Shown here piece by piece: positions 24,166 through 31,109 of a DNA stretch of 64,000 bases (its first letter is position 1; every line of letters begins with the position of its first letter). Where the stretch lies: contig CAWAQJ010000017.1 of assembly GCA_963784175.1 (NCBI GenBank), positions 79,919 through 143,918 on the forward strand, read 5' to 3'. The notes beneath the pieces are model-generated. The model had not been told where the DNA came from. It ran no database searches and worked only from the letters and a program-made list of their open reading frames with translations. Position numbers and translations under genes: made by a program. Origin of the DNA: JAIBJN01 sp963784175. GTDB taxonomy: Bacteria > Actinomycetota > Thermoleophilia > Gaiellales > Gaiellaceae.

Positions 24166-24196
24166 GGAAGGCCCGCGCCTTGCGGGCCTTCCTTTT
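24166..24196 (+). terminator. Rho-independent terminator
   Basis: GGAAGGCCCGC and GCGGGCCTTCC form an 11-bp stem with a GCCTT loop, followed by TTTT. It lies 20 nt after the stop of the gene at 23832-24146. Confidence 0.85.
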
Positions 24197-24212
24197 GCAC
24201 GAAAGGCATCTG

Positions 24213-24374
24213 ATGAAGACGATCACGACAACCGCACCCGTTCGGAAAGCGGACCCGGCTCTCGACGCGGCGCTCAATCCGGTCGCGCTCGCTTCCGGGG
24301 AGATCGTCTCTTGGGCCGTCGCGTTCCCGAGGCCCGGGTCAACGACGAGCTTGCTCCTCGCCAAACCCTCGTAG
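24213..24374 (+). CDS. Possible 53-residue hypothetical protein
   Basis: An open frame starting at ATG 24213, with GAAAGG 7 nt upstream, encodes a 53-residue protein with a basic start (MKTITTTAPVRKADPALDA) and a neutral rest. It has no recognisable domain. It lies in the 285-nt space between the terminator of the preceding gene and the ANTAR gene, which otherwise holds nothing I can identify. It could be a chance frame, as high-GC sequence has many. Confidence 0.3.
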   Translation: MKTITTTAPVRKADPALDAALNPVALASGEIVSWAVAFPRPGSTTSLLLAKPS

Positions 24375-24431
24375 GGACGCTTCCACGCCCGTTCCGTGGC
24401 CGCCCGGACCGCGCTAAATTGGTTTCTGGAA

Positions 24432-25046
24432 ATGGCTGGGGACGAGATCCGGCACCTGCGCGTTCTGATTGCGAACGAGAGGCGCGATCGGCTCGCCCTG
24501 CTCGCCCAGGTCGTGGCCGGGCTCGGACATGAGGTGATCGCGCGAGAGATCGACGTCAAGGAGGTCGGCGCGGTCACCGCGCGGGAGCGGCCTGACGTCG
24601 CTCTCGTGGGACTCGGCCTGCACTCGGAGCACGCGCTCGAGCTGATCTCCGAGATCGTCCGCGAGGCTTCCTGCCCCGTGATCGCGCTGCTCTCGGCCAA
24701 AGACCCCTCCTACGTGCACGAGGCCGCCAAGCGCGGCGTCTTCGCCTACATCGTGGACAGTGAGCCCGACGAGCTGCAGAGCGCGATCGACATCACGCTG
24801 CAGCGCTTCGGCGAGTACCACACTCTCCAGGGCGCGTTCGGGCGCCGGGCCACGATCGAACAGGCGAAGGGAATCCTGATGGAGCGGCACGCAATCGACG
24901 CTGGCCGAGCGTTCGAAATGCTGCGCGACCACTCTCAACACAACGGCCACAAGCTGGTCGACGTCGCCCAGGCGGTCGTCGACAGCCATCTCCTGTTGCA
25001 GCCGTCCCTCAGACAGCCCGAAGCGCAGTCCGAGCGGCCGGCCTAG
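24432..25046 (+). CDS. ANTAR-domain regulator with degenerate receiver domain
   Basis: A 204-residue protein: an N-terminal receiver-like domain (HLRVLIANERRDRLALL to about residue 120) and a C-terminal ANTAR RNA-binding domain (RRATIEQAKGILMERHAIDA, then FEMLRDHSQHNGHKLVDVAQ). ANTAR proteins bind paired hairpins in nascent RNA and prevent termination. The normal phospho-Asp position reads PDVALVGLGLH, with Gly instead of Asp, while the Lys of the SAKD segment is kept. Phosphorylation control is therefore unlikely, and another input or constitutive activity is inferred. Confidence 0.88.
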   Translation: MAGDEIRHLRVLIANERRDRLALLAQVVAGLGHEVIAREIDVKEVGAVTARERPDVALVGLGLHSEHALELISEIVREASCPVIALLSAKDPSYVHEAAKRGVFAYIVDSEPDELQSAIDITLQRFGEYHTLQGAFGRRATIEQAKGILMERHAIDAGRAFEMLRDHSQHNGHKLVDVAQAVVDSHLLLQPSLRQPEAQSERPA

Positions 25047-25241
25047 CTCAACAGCGTGGGACGCCCGAGTGGGGTACGCTTGTCGTCAACGCGCCTCATT
25101 CAGCGGCGCGGCGATTCATCGCGCGGGCCTTAACAATCGGCGCCGCGAACAGGGCCACCCTCAGCAAAGCGGGTTGGAGCAGTACCTGGCCGACCAAGAC
25201 GTCTCGGTCGGCGACAAAGCTTCGAGCCGCGAGGGCTGCTG

Positions 25242-26310
25242 GTGGAGATTCGCGTTGGAGTCGCAGACATCACGGGCGCACGCTGGCTGCTGCATCGCCT
25301 CAGGCATCGCTGGAGGTTTCTCGGTGGGCTTGCGTTCTCTCTTTTCTCGCTGGGCGCATGCGTCCTCGTCGCTCGACACCTGAGCGGCGCGAGCTGGCCC
25401 CTGGAGGGCGGACATGTCCCCCTGGTCTTCCTCGCAGGAGGCTTGTACCTCGCCAGCTTCGGGTTCCGCGCCTTCGGCTGGCACGAGCTCTTCCCCAGTC
25501 GACGAGCGTCCCGACCGCGCACGGTGTCTCGCATCCTGCGGAGCGGCGGCTGCGAGCGGAGTGGTTCTGCCCTTCCGGCTCGACTACGTCGTGAAGATCT
25601 TCACCCTGCGCCGGCTCGGTGGGGTGACGGTTGGGCTCGAGACGATTGCCGTGTCGATCGTCACTCTCGGCATGATCGACGCAGTGACGATGCTCCCGCT
25701 GGCCATCACCGCCCTCGTGACGTCCGGCCCGTTGCTCCGCGGACCGCTCATAGTCGTCGTCCTGTTCTGCGTCGGCTGCCTCGGGATCATCGTGCTCGGA
25801 CAGCGGGTGGCACGCCTCCCGCTCGTCGGACGCTGGGACCGTCTCCACAACGTCTACCGGCGGGTCGCTGACAGCACGCGGTTCTCGCGGGCGACGCTCG
25901 TCGCGGGCGTGCTGCTCCTGGGTTGCTGGACCTCGCGGGCCCTCGGCAGCACCTTCCTGCTCAGCGCCCTCGGTGTCCCGTTCTCGCCGACACTGGCGCT
26001 GGCCGTCATGTGTCTGAGCGCTGCGACGGCGATCCTGCCCATCACGGCCGGTGGAGCGGTCGCCGGCATGGGGACCACGGCCGGCGTGCTGTACGCGCTC
26101 GACGTCTCGAAGGGCGTTGCGGTCAACTTCGCCCTTGCTTCCGGCCTCCTGCTGACCGCCGCGGCGCTCGTCGCGGCCGCGCTCGGACTGGCTGGATCGC
26201 TTCTCCTCACGTTCCGCGCGCGCCGTGAATCTGGAACACCAGTGCTCCCTCACGCACTGCTGGAGACGACTCGCGCAGGGCACGTCTCCGTGCCGAGGTC
26301 GACTGCCTGA
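25242..26310 (+). pseudogene. Lysylphosphatidylglycerol-synthase/flippase-like membrane protein, frameshifted
   Basis: Two overlapping frames encode one family. The first (from GTG 25242) gives helices up to GLYLASFGFRAFGWHELF and SRILRS. The second continues from about 25543 as AAAASGVVLPFRLDYVVKIF to the TGA at 26310, with about six more helices (e.g. AILPITAGGAVAGMGTTAG). Together they make a full-length UPF0104/LPG-synthase transmembrane (YbhN/AglD-like) protein of about 355 residues. One extra base between about 25536 and 25545 explains the break. It may be a true pseudogene or an assembly error; I favour error because several neighbours show the same defect. No MprF-type catalytic domain is attached. 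Confidence 0.7.
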
Positions 26311-26380
26311 TCCTTGGCTGAGGGCCCGAGCCCGGTTCAGCGACCCGTTCTAGAGTTGCCGCAATCGAACAGGAGGCGCC

Positions 26381-26584
26381 ATGGCATTAGGGGACGAGAT
26401 CGACAACGTCTTCCGGCGCGAGGTGAAGTCGCTGCCCGCCTACGAGAAGGCGCAGGCTGCGAGCGGTTCTGGAATCGCACCGCCGGTGGACGAGATGAAT
26501 CAGCTGCTCATGGGTCTGGTCGTCGCGACGCAGCGTTCGTTTCATCTGCTCGCAGAACGCATCGAGGACATGGAGAAGGCGTAG
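26381..26584 (+). CDS. Small helical hypothetical protein
   Basis: A 67-residue soluble protein: an acidic/basic N-terminal helix (GDEIDNVFRREVKSLPAYEKA), a Gly/Ser/Pro break, and a C-terminal helix (EMNQLLMGLVVATQRSFHLL). AGGAGGCG precedes the ATG at good spacing. Function is not recognised. A terminator-like hairpin overlaps and follows the stop. Confidence 0.7.
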   Translation: MALGDEIDNVFRREVKSLPAYEKAQAASGSGIAPPVDEMNQLLMGLVVATQRSFHLLAERIEDMEKA

Positions 26585-26612
26585 CCCCACGTTCGCCGCA
26601 GGCGGGGCTTTC
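26583..26612 (+). terminator. Terminator-like hairpin
   Basis: AGCCCC (26583-26588) pairs with GGGGCT (26604-26609), followed by TTCT. The stem is short, so confidence is limited. It separates the small gene from the convergent tRNA. Confidence 0.45.
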
Positions 26613-26617
26613 TGAGG

Positions 26618-26690
26618 TGGGCCGTGAAGGATTCGAACCTTCGACCTTGGGATTAAGAGTCCCCTGCTCTACCAACTGAGCTAACGGCCC
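26618..26690 (-). tRNA. tRNA-Lys (anticodon CTT)
   Basis: On the minus strand the 73-nt cloverleaf has acceptor GGGCCGT/ACGGCCC, D-stem GCTC/GAGC with loop AGTTGGTA, an anticodon loop CTCTTAA (anticodon CTT), T-arm GAAGG-TTCGAAT-CCTTC and discriminator A. The outer anticodon-stem pair is G-A, leaving four good pairs. CCA is not encoded. It reads the AAG lysine codon that dominates in high-GC genomes. Confidence 0.95.
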
Positions 26691-26744
26691 GCGGCGGCTC
26701 AGTCTAGCGCCGTGAACAAGCCAGTCGCCCCGCAGCCATGCCCC

Positions 26745-26910
26745 GGTGCCAGGCACCTGGCCGTGTCCCCGACGGGCACGACCGGGGTCAGACCCGTGAC
26801 CTATCCCGGAGGACAGGCACCCCGCGGAGACAAGCGGCTTCGGGCAGAAGAACAGTCGTCAGGCCCAACTGACAGCACTGCCCTTGGCGGTCGTGGCCGG
26901 GGTCAGACCC
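26745..26910. repeat. REP-like palindrome cluster
   Basis: This gene-poor stretch between tRNA-Lys and a 34-aa gene contains GGTGCC-A-GGCACC (26745-26757) and two copies of GGGTC-A-GACCC (26785-26795 and 26900-26910), plus related GACAGGCACC and GTGTCCCC pieces. Such short palindromes are typical of REP-type intergenic repeats mobilised by RAYT (Y1-type) transposases. No transposase is in the window. Confidence 0.5.
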
Positions 26911-26929
26911 GGGGCGTGGCTGGAAAGGA

Positions 26930-27034
26930 CTAGGCGCGGCCGAGGCGGCGCTGGGCGTACCAGGCCAGCTTGCGGCTGTTGCCGAGGGGGCGGACGATGA
27001 GGCTGAGGCTGCCGATGAGGATCTTGGTGGTCAT
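26930..27034 (-). CDS. 34-residue basic small protein
   Basis: ATG at 27034-27032 to TAG at 26932-26930. The product has a hydrophobic start (TTKILIGSLSLIVRPLG) and a strongly basic tail (NSRKLAWYAQRRLGRA), looking like a membrane-binding amphipathic or single-helix peptide. It is divergent from the WbpI-like gene, with a 26-nt gap. No strong ribosome site is visible. It is supported mainly by a sensible amphipathic composition and by filling the gap exactly; the function is unknown. Confidence 0.4.
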   Translation of the reverse strand: MTTKILIGSLSLIVRPLGNSRKLAWYAQRRLGRA

Positions 27035-27060
27035 GGCGTTCGGCTACATTCGCCGGCGTC

Positions 27061-28131
27061 GTGCGAATCCTTTCCGTTGTCGGCAACCGGCCGCAGTTCG
27101 TAAAGTCCGCACCGCTCTCACTTGCCCTGCGTGAGCGCGGTGTAAACGAGGTCGTGCTGCACACGGGGCAGCACTACGACCCCGAGCTCTCGGCCGTCTT
27201 CTTCGACGAGCTCGAGCTGCCGCCGCCGGCCTACATGCTCGAGACGGGCTCGGGGACGCACGGCGAGCAGACCGGCAAGATGCTCCCGGGGATCGAGGCG
27301 GCCGTCGTCGAGGAGCAGCCCGACGCCGTGCTGGTCTACGGAGACACGAACTCCACGCTCGCGGGCGCTCTGGCAGCGGGAAAGCTGCTCGTGCCGGTCG
27401 CCCACGTCGAGGCAGGCCTGCGCTCCTTCGACCGCTCCATGCCGGAGGAGCTGAACCGGATGCTCGTCGACCGCCTCTCCAGCCTGCTCTTCGTCCCCAC
27501 GGACGTCGCCGTCGCGAACCTCGCGGCCGAGGGGATCACCGAGGGCATCCACCAGGTCGGCGACGTCATGTACGACGCCAACCTGCGGCTGGCCCCGCTT
27601 GCCCGCGAGCGCTCGAAATCACTCGAACGGGCAGGTGTGGAGCCGGGCGGCTACCTCGTCCTGACGCTGCACCGCGAGGCCAACGTCCAGGCCGATCCGC
27701 TGGCGCGCATCGCCGGTGCGCTGGCGAAGCTCGACGAGCCGGTCGTCTTCCCGGCCCACCCGCGCACGACGGCCGCCCTCGAGACTGCCGGCATCGCCCT
27801 TCCGGACAATGTTCGCGTCCTCCCGCCCGTCGGGTACCTCGACTTCGCCGCGCTGGCCTCACAGGCACGGGTCGTCCTCACCGATTCCGGCGGCGTGCAG
27901 AAGGAGGCGTACTGGTACCGCGTGCCGTGCGTGACCCTGAGAACGACGACCGAGTGGGTGGAGACGCTCGAGACCGGCTGGAACCGCCTGGTGGGAAGCG
28001 ACGCGGAGCAGATCGTCGCGGCCACACGCAACGCGGCCCCGGGACCGGAGCATCCCGCGCTCTACGGAGACGGACGGGCGTCGGAGAGGATCGCTGACCT
28101 GCTTTGTACGATGAGTCGCGATGAGCGCTGA
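27061..28131 (+). CDS. UDP-GlcNAc 2-epimerase family protein (WbpI-like)
   Basis: A 356-residue non-hydrolysing 2-epimerase. It opens with VVGNRPQFVKSAPLS, then VYGDTNSTLAGALA, HVEAGLRSFDRSMPEELNR and LTDSGGVQKEAYWYRVP, covering the conserved active-site Glu/Asp/His residues. The RPQF start and the SFDRSMPEELNRMLVD segment are closer to WbpI (UDP-GlcNAc(3NAc)A 2-epimerase) than to WecB, whose start reads TRPEAIKMAP. Its neighbours, WbpA-, WbpB- and WbpD-like genes, support that reading. It would convert the gluco to the manno form of a diacetamido uronic acid sugar nucleotide. It starts at GTG; the next gene overlaps it by 11 nt. Confidence 0.8.
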   Translation: MRILSVVGNRPQFVKSAPLSLALRERGVNEVVLHTGQHYDPELSAVFFDELELPPPAYMLETGSGTHGEQTGKMLPGIEAAVVEEQPDAVLVYGDTNSTLAGALAAGKLLVPVAHVEAGLRSFDRSMPEELNRMLVDRLSSLLFVPTDVAVANLAAEGITEGIHQVGDVMYDANLRLAPLARERSKSLERAGVEPGGYLVLTLHREANVQADPLARIAGALAKLDEPVVFPAHPRTTAALETAGIALPDNVRVLPPVGYLDFAALASQARVVLTDSGGVQKEAYWYRVPCVTLRTTTEWVETLETGWNRLVGSDAEQIVAATRNAAPGPEHPALYGDGRASERIADLLCTMSRDER

Positions 28132-29386
28132 GGTCGCAATCGTCGGCGCCGGCTATGTCGGCGTCCCGCTCGCGCAGGTCTTCGCCGAGGCCGGCGTCGG
28201 CGTGGTCCTCGTGGACGTCGACGCGGAGCGCATCGCCGCGCTCCAGCGAGGCGAGAGCTACATCGAGGACGTCCCGTCCGCGGAGCTCGCGCCGCTGATC
28301 GAGGCGGGCATGATCGCCGCAACGACCGACTACGACGCGCTGCGCGAGACGGACGCGATCCTCGTCGCGCTTCCCACACCGCTCTCCCCCAACCGGGAGC
28401 CCGACCTCTCCATCGTCCTCAGCGCCGCTGGGATGATCGCCGAGCGCCTGCGCAAGGGTCACCTCGTGGTGCTCGAGTCGACGTCCTACCCGGGCACGAC
28501 TCGCGAGGACGTGCTCCCGCTGCTCGCGGCTCCAGGCCTGGAGGTCGGCAAGGACTTCCACCTGGCCTTTTCGCCCGAGCGCGTCGACCCCGGCCGTACC
28601 GACTGGACGACGAAGACGACGCCCAAGATCGTCGGCGGGATCACGCAGGGCTGCACCGAGCGGGCCTGCGCCCTCTACGAGCGCGCACTCGACACCGTGC
28701 TCCCCGTCTCCTCGCCGGAGACCGCGGAGCTCACCAAGCTCCTGGAGAACATCTTCCGGTCCGTCAACATCGCACTCGTCAACGAGCTCGCGCAGCTCTG
28801 CGACCGAATGCGCGTGGATGTCTGGGAGGTCGTCGAGGCGGCCGCGACCAAGCCCTTCGGGTTCATGAGCTTCAAGCCCGGCCCCGGCCTGGGCGGCCAC
28901 TGCCTCCCGGTCGACCCGTTCTACCTCTCCTGGAAAGCGCGGGAGTTCGACTTCTACACCGAGTTCATCGAGCTGGCCGGGAAGGTCAACGAGAACATGC
29001 CGTACTTCTGCCTGGAGAAGATCACGCGGGCGCTCAACTCGCAGGAGCGCTCGGTCAACGGCAGCAAGGTGCACCTGGTCGGCGTCGCCTACAAGGCCGA
29101 TGTCGGCGACCTGCGCGAGTCGCCGGCGCTCAAGCTGGTCGAGCTCCTGCGCGACGAGGGCGCGATCGTCTCCTACCACGACCCGCACGTTCCGGAATTG
29201 CCCGAGCACGGGCTCGTCTCGCAGTCACTCGACGGCGCCATCGACTCGGCGGACTGCGTCGCCATCGTCACCGCACATTCCGGCATCAACTACGACGACC
29301 TGGCCGAGCGCGCATCGCTGGTCGTCGACTTCCGCAACGCCACGGGCACGAACGGGACGCAGAACGGACGCGTTTGGAAGCTCTAG
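28121..29386 (+). CDS. wbpA: UDP-N-acetylglucosamine 6-dehydrogenase (WbpA-like)
   Basis: A 421-residue UDP-sugar dehydrogenase. It has the NAD-binding VAIVGAGYVGVPLA, VALPTPLSPNREPDLS, the FSPERVDPG loop, the catalytic Cys in GGHCLPVDPFYLSWKA, and the C-terminal GVAYKADVGDLRESPALK domain. The DPFYLSWKAREFDF form is that of WbpA/Cap-type enzymes that oxidise UDP-GlcNAc to UDP-GlcNAcA with two NAD+. It sits second in the cluster, overlapping both neighbours (11 nt and 13 nt), so the four genes form one translationally linked unit. Confidence 0.87.
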   Translation: MSAEVAIVGAGYVGVPLAQVFAEAGVGVVLVDVDAERIAALQRGESYIEDVPSAELAPLIEAGMIAATTDYDALRETDAILVALPTPLSPNREPDLSIVLSAAGMIAERLRKGHLVVLESTSYPGTTREDVLPLLAAPGLEVGKDFHLAFSPERVDPGRTDWTTKTTPKIVGGITQGCTERACALYERALDTVLPVSSPETAELTKLLENIFRSVNIALVNELAQLCDRMRVDVWEVVEAAATKPFGFMSFKPGPGLGGHCLPVDPFYLSWKAREFDFYTEFIELAGKVNENMPYFCLEKITRALNSQERSVNGSKVHLVGVAYKADVGDLRESPALKLVELLRDEGAIVSYHDPHVPELPEHGLVSQSLDGAIDSADCVAIVTAHSGINYDDLAERASLVVDFRNATGTNGTQNGRVWKL

Positions 29387-30366
29387 CGCCCCCGACCGTC
29401 GGGATCGCCGGTCTCGGCCCCTGGGGCTCGAACCTCGCCCGCAACTTCAACGAGCTGGCGCGACTCGCCTGGGCCTGTGACGCCGACGAGGCGAAGCTGG
29501 CGAGCGCAGCCGCCCGCTATCCCGCCGCCAGGCCGACGACCCGCTTCGAGGACCTGCTGGAGGACGAAAGCGTCGACGCCGTCGTCGTGGCCACGCCGGT
29601 CCCGACGCACGCAGAGCTGGCCCGGAAGGCGCTCGCCGCCGGCAAGCACGTCTTCGTCGAGAAGCCGATGGCGCTCGCCGCCGAAGACGCGGAGGAGCTC
29701 GTCGCGATCGCCGAGGAACGCGGCCTCGTGCTCATGCCGGGCCACCTGCTTCTCTACCACCCCGGCGTGGCGAAGCTGAAAGAGCTGGTCGACTCTGGCG
29801 AGCTCGGCGAGATCCTCTACGTCTACGGCAACCGCGTGAACCTGGGCACGATCCGGCGCGACGAGAACGCGCTCTGGAGCCTCGGCGTCCACGACCTCTC
29901 GGTCATCCTCCACCTCCTCGAGGAGGAGCCCACGGAGCTCTCCGCGCACGGCGAGTCCTTCCTCAAGCCCGAGGTCGAGGACGTCGTGTTCTGCTATCTG
30001 CGCTTCCCGTCCGGAAAGACGGCGCACATGCACCTCTCCTGGCTCGACCCGCACAAGATGCGCCGCATGACCGTCGTGGGCAAGGACAAGATGGCCGTCT
30101 TCGACGACATGGAGCTCGACCGCAAGGTGACCGTCTACGACAGCGCGGCCGAGCCGTCGCTCCGCACGTTCGGCGAGTGGAGCACGAGAATCGGCGACAT
30201 CTACAGCCCGCGCGTCCCGAACGCGGAGCCGCTTCGCCTCGAATGCGAGCACTTCCTCTCCCTGCTGCGCGGCGAGGGCGACCCGCTCGCCGCAGCACGC
30301 GCCGGGCTGGCCGTCGTTCGCACGCTGGAGCAGCTCCAGGCCTCGCTCGAGCGCGAGCGAGTATGA
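29374..30366 (+). CDS. wbpB: Gfo/Idh/MocA oxidoreductase (WbpB/WlbA-like)
   Basis: A 330-residue NAD-dependent oxidoreductase. The Rossmann motif GIAGLGPWGSNLARNF is followed by VVATPVPTHAELARKALAAG and the family's EKPMALAAEDAEEL. The HDLSVILHLL segment carries the catalytic His. In the WbpA-B-E-D pathway this step oxidises the 3-hydroxyl of UDP-GlcNAcA. It starts at TTG inside the end of the wbpA-like gene, and its stop overlaps the acetyltransferase start (ATGA). The functional call depends on the cluster; the superfamily itself is broad. Confidence 0.82.
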   Translation: MEALAPPTVGIAGLGPWGSNLARNFNELARLAWACDADEAKLASAAARYPAARPTTRFEDLLEDESVDAVVVATPVPTHAELARKALAAGKHVFVEKPMALAAEDAEELVAIAEERGLVLMPGHLLLYHPGVAKLKELVDSGELGEILYVYGNRVNLGTIRRDENALWSLGVHDLSVILHLLEEEPTELSAHGESFLKPEVEDVVFCYLRFPSGKTAHMHLSWLDPHKMRRMTVVGKDKMAVFDDMELDRKVTVYDSAAEPSLRTFGEWSTRIGDIYSPRVPNAEPLRLECEHFLSLLRGEGDPLAAARAGLAVVRTLEQLQASLERERV

Positions 30367-31013
30367 AGGCGCGCGTTGCCGAGAGCGCGGTCGTCTATCC
30401 GGGGACCGTGCTCGGCGAGGACGTCGTGATCGGCGACAACGCCGTCGTCGGGAAGCACCCGTCGCTCGGCGCTCGCTCGACCGCGAAGGTCGAAGAGCTG
30501 CCACCGCTCGTGGTCGGGGACGGCGCGCGCATCCTGGCGTGCGCTGTGGTCTTCGCCGGCTCCCGCCTCGGAAGCGGCGTGATCGTCGGCGACCAGGCCT
30601 GTGTGCGGGAACGTTGCGACCTCGGCGACGGAGTCGTCGTCGGCCGCGGATCGCTCGTCGAGAACGACACGACCGTCGGCGCGCGCACGCGCATCCAGGC
30701 GAACGCCTACGTCACCGCCTACTCCACGCTCGAGGAGGACGTCTTCATCGCTCCCGGCGTCGTCACGACCAACGACAACTTCATGGGGCGCACCGAGGAG
30801 CGCCTCACGAGCATGAAAGGCCCTACGGTCCGCCGCGGCGCGCGCGTCGGAGGCGGCGCCGTGCTCCTGCCGGGAATCGAGATCGGCGAGGAGGCCTTCG
30901 TGGGCGCGGGCGCCGTCGTCCTCGCGGACGTCCCGCCGCGCGCGGTGGTCGTCGGCAACCCGGCGCGCCAGATCCGTGAGGTGCCCGCCGGCGAGCTGCT
31001 CGCCGAGGGCTAG
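30363..31013 (+). CDS. wbpD: Left-handed-beta-helix N-acetyltransferase (WbpD/WlbB-like)
   Basis: A 216-residue hexapeptide-repeat acyltransferase with repeated [LIV]-G-x-x-x-x units (VVIGDNAVVG, GVIVGDQACV, GVVVGRGSLV, ARVGGGAVLLPGIEIGEEAFVGAG) and the typical NDNFMGRTEERL loop with Asn-Asp. WbpD/WlbB enzymes acetylate the 3-amino group of UDP-GlcNAc3NA using acetyl-CoA. The aminotransferase (WbpE/WlbC) that makes that amine is absent here and must be encoded elsewhere. The TAG lies at 31011-31013, forming CTAG with the likely original end of the convergent SpoIID-domain gene. Confidence 0.83.
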   Translation: MKARVAESAVVYPGTVLGEDVVIGDNAVVGKHPSLGARSTAKVEELPPLVVGDGARILACAVVFAGSRLGSGVIVGDQACVRERCDLGDGVVVGRGSLVENDTTVGARTRIQANAYVTAYSTLEEDVFIAPGVVTTNDNFMGRTEERLTSMKGPTVRRGARVGGGAVLLPGIEIGEEAFVGAGAVVLADVPPRAVVVGNPARQIREVPAGELLAEG

Positions 31014-31109
31014 CCCGAGACGACGGTCAGGGTCGAGCTCGTGCCCGCGACTCCGCCGCCGGGCGCGGCGTAGAGGACGCGATACACGCCGCTCAGCGAC
31101 CGGCTCGTT

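Noticed and set aside
26712..26933. 73-codon plus-strand frame between tRNA-Lys and the 34-aa gene
   Set aside because: It runs through the REP-like palindromes, has no ribosome site or domain, and its sequence is dominated by the repeat units.
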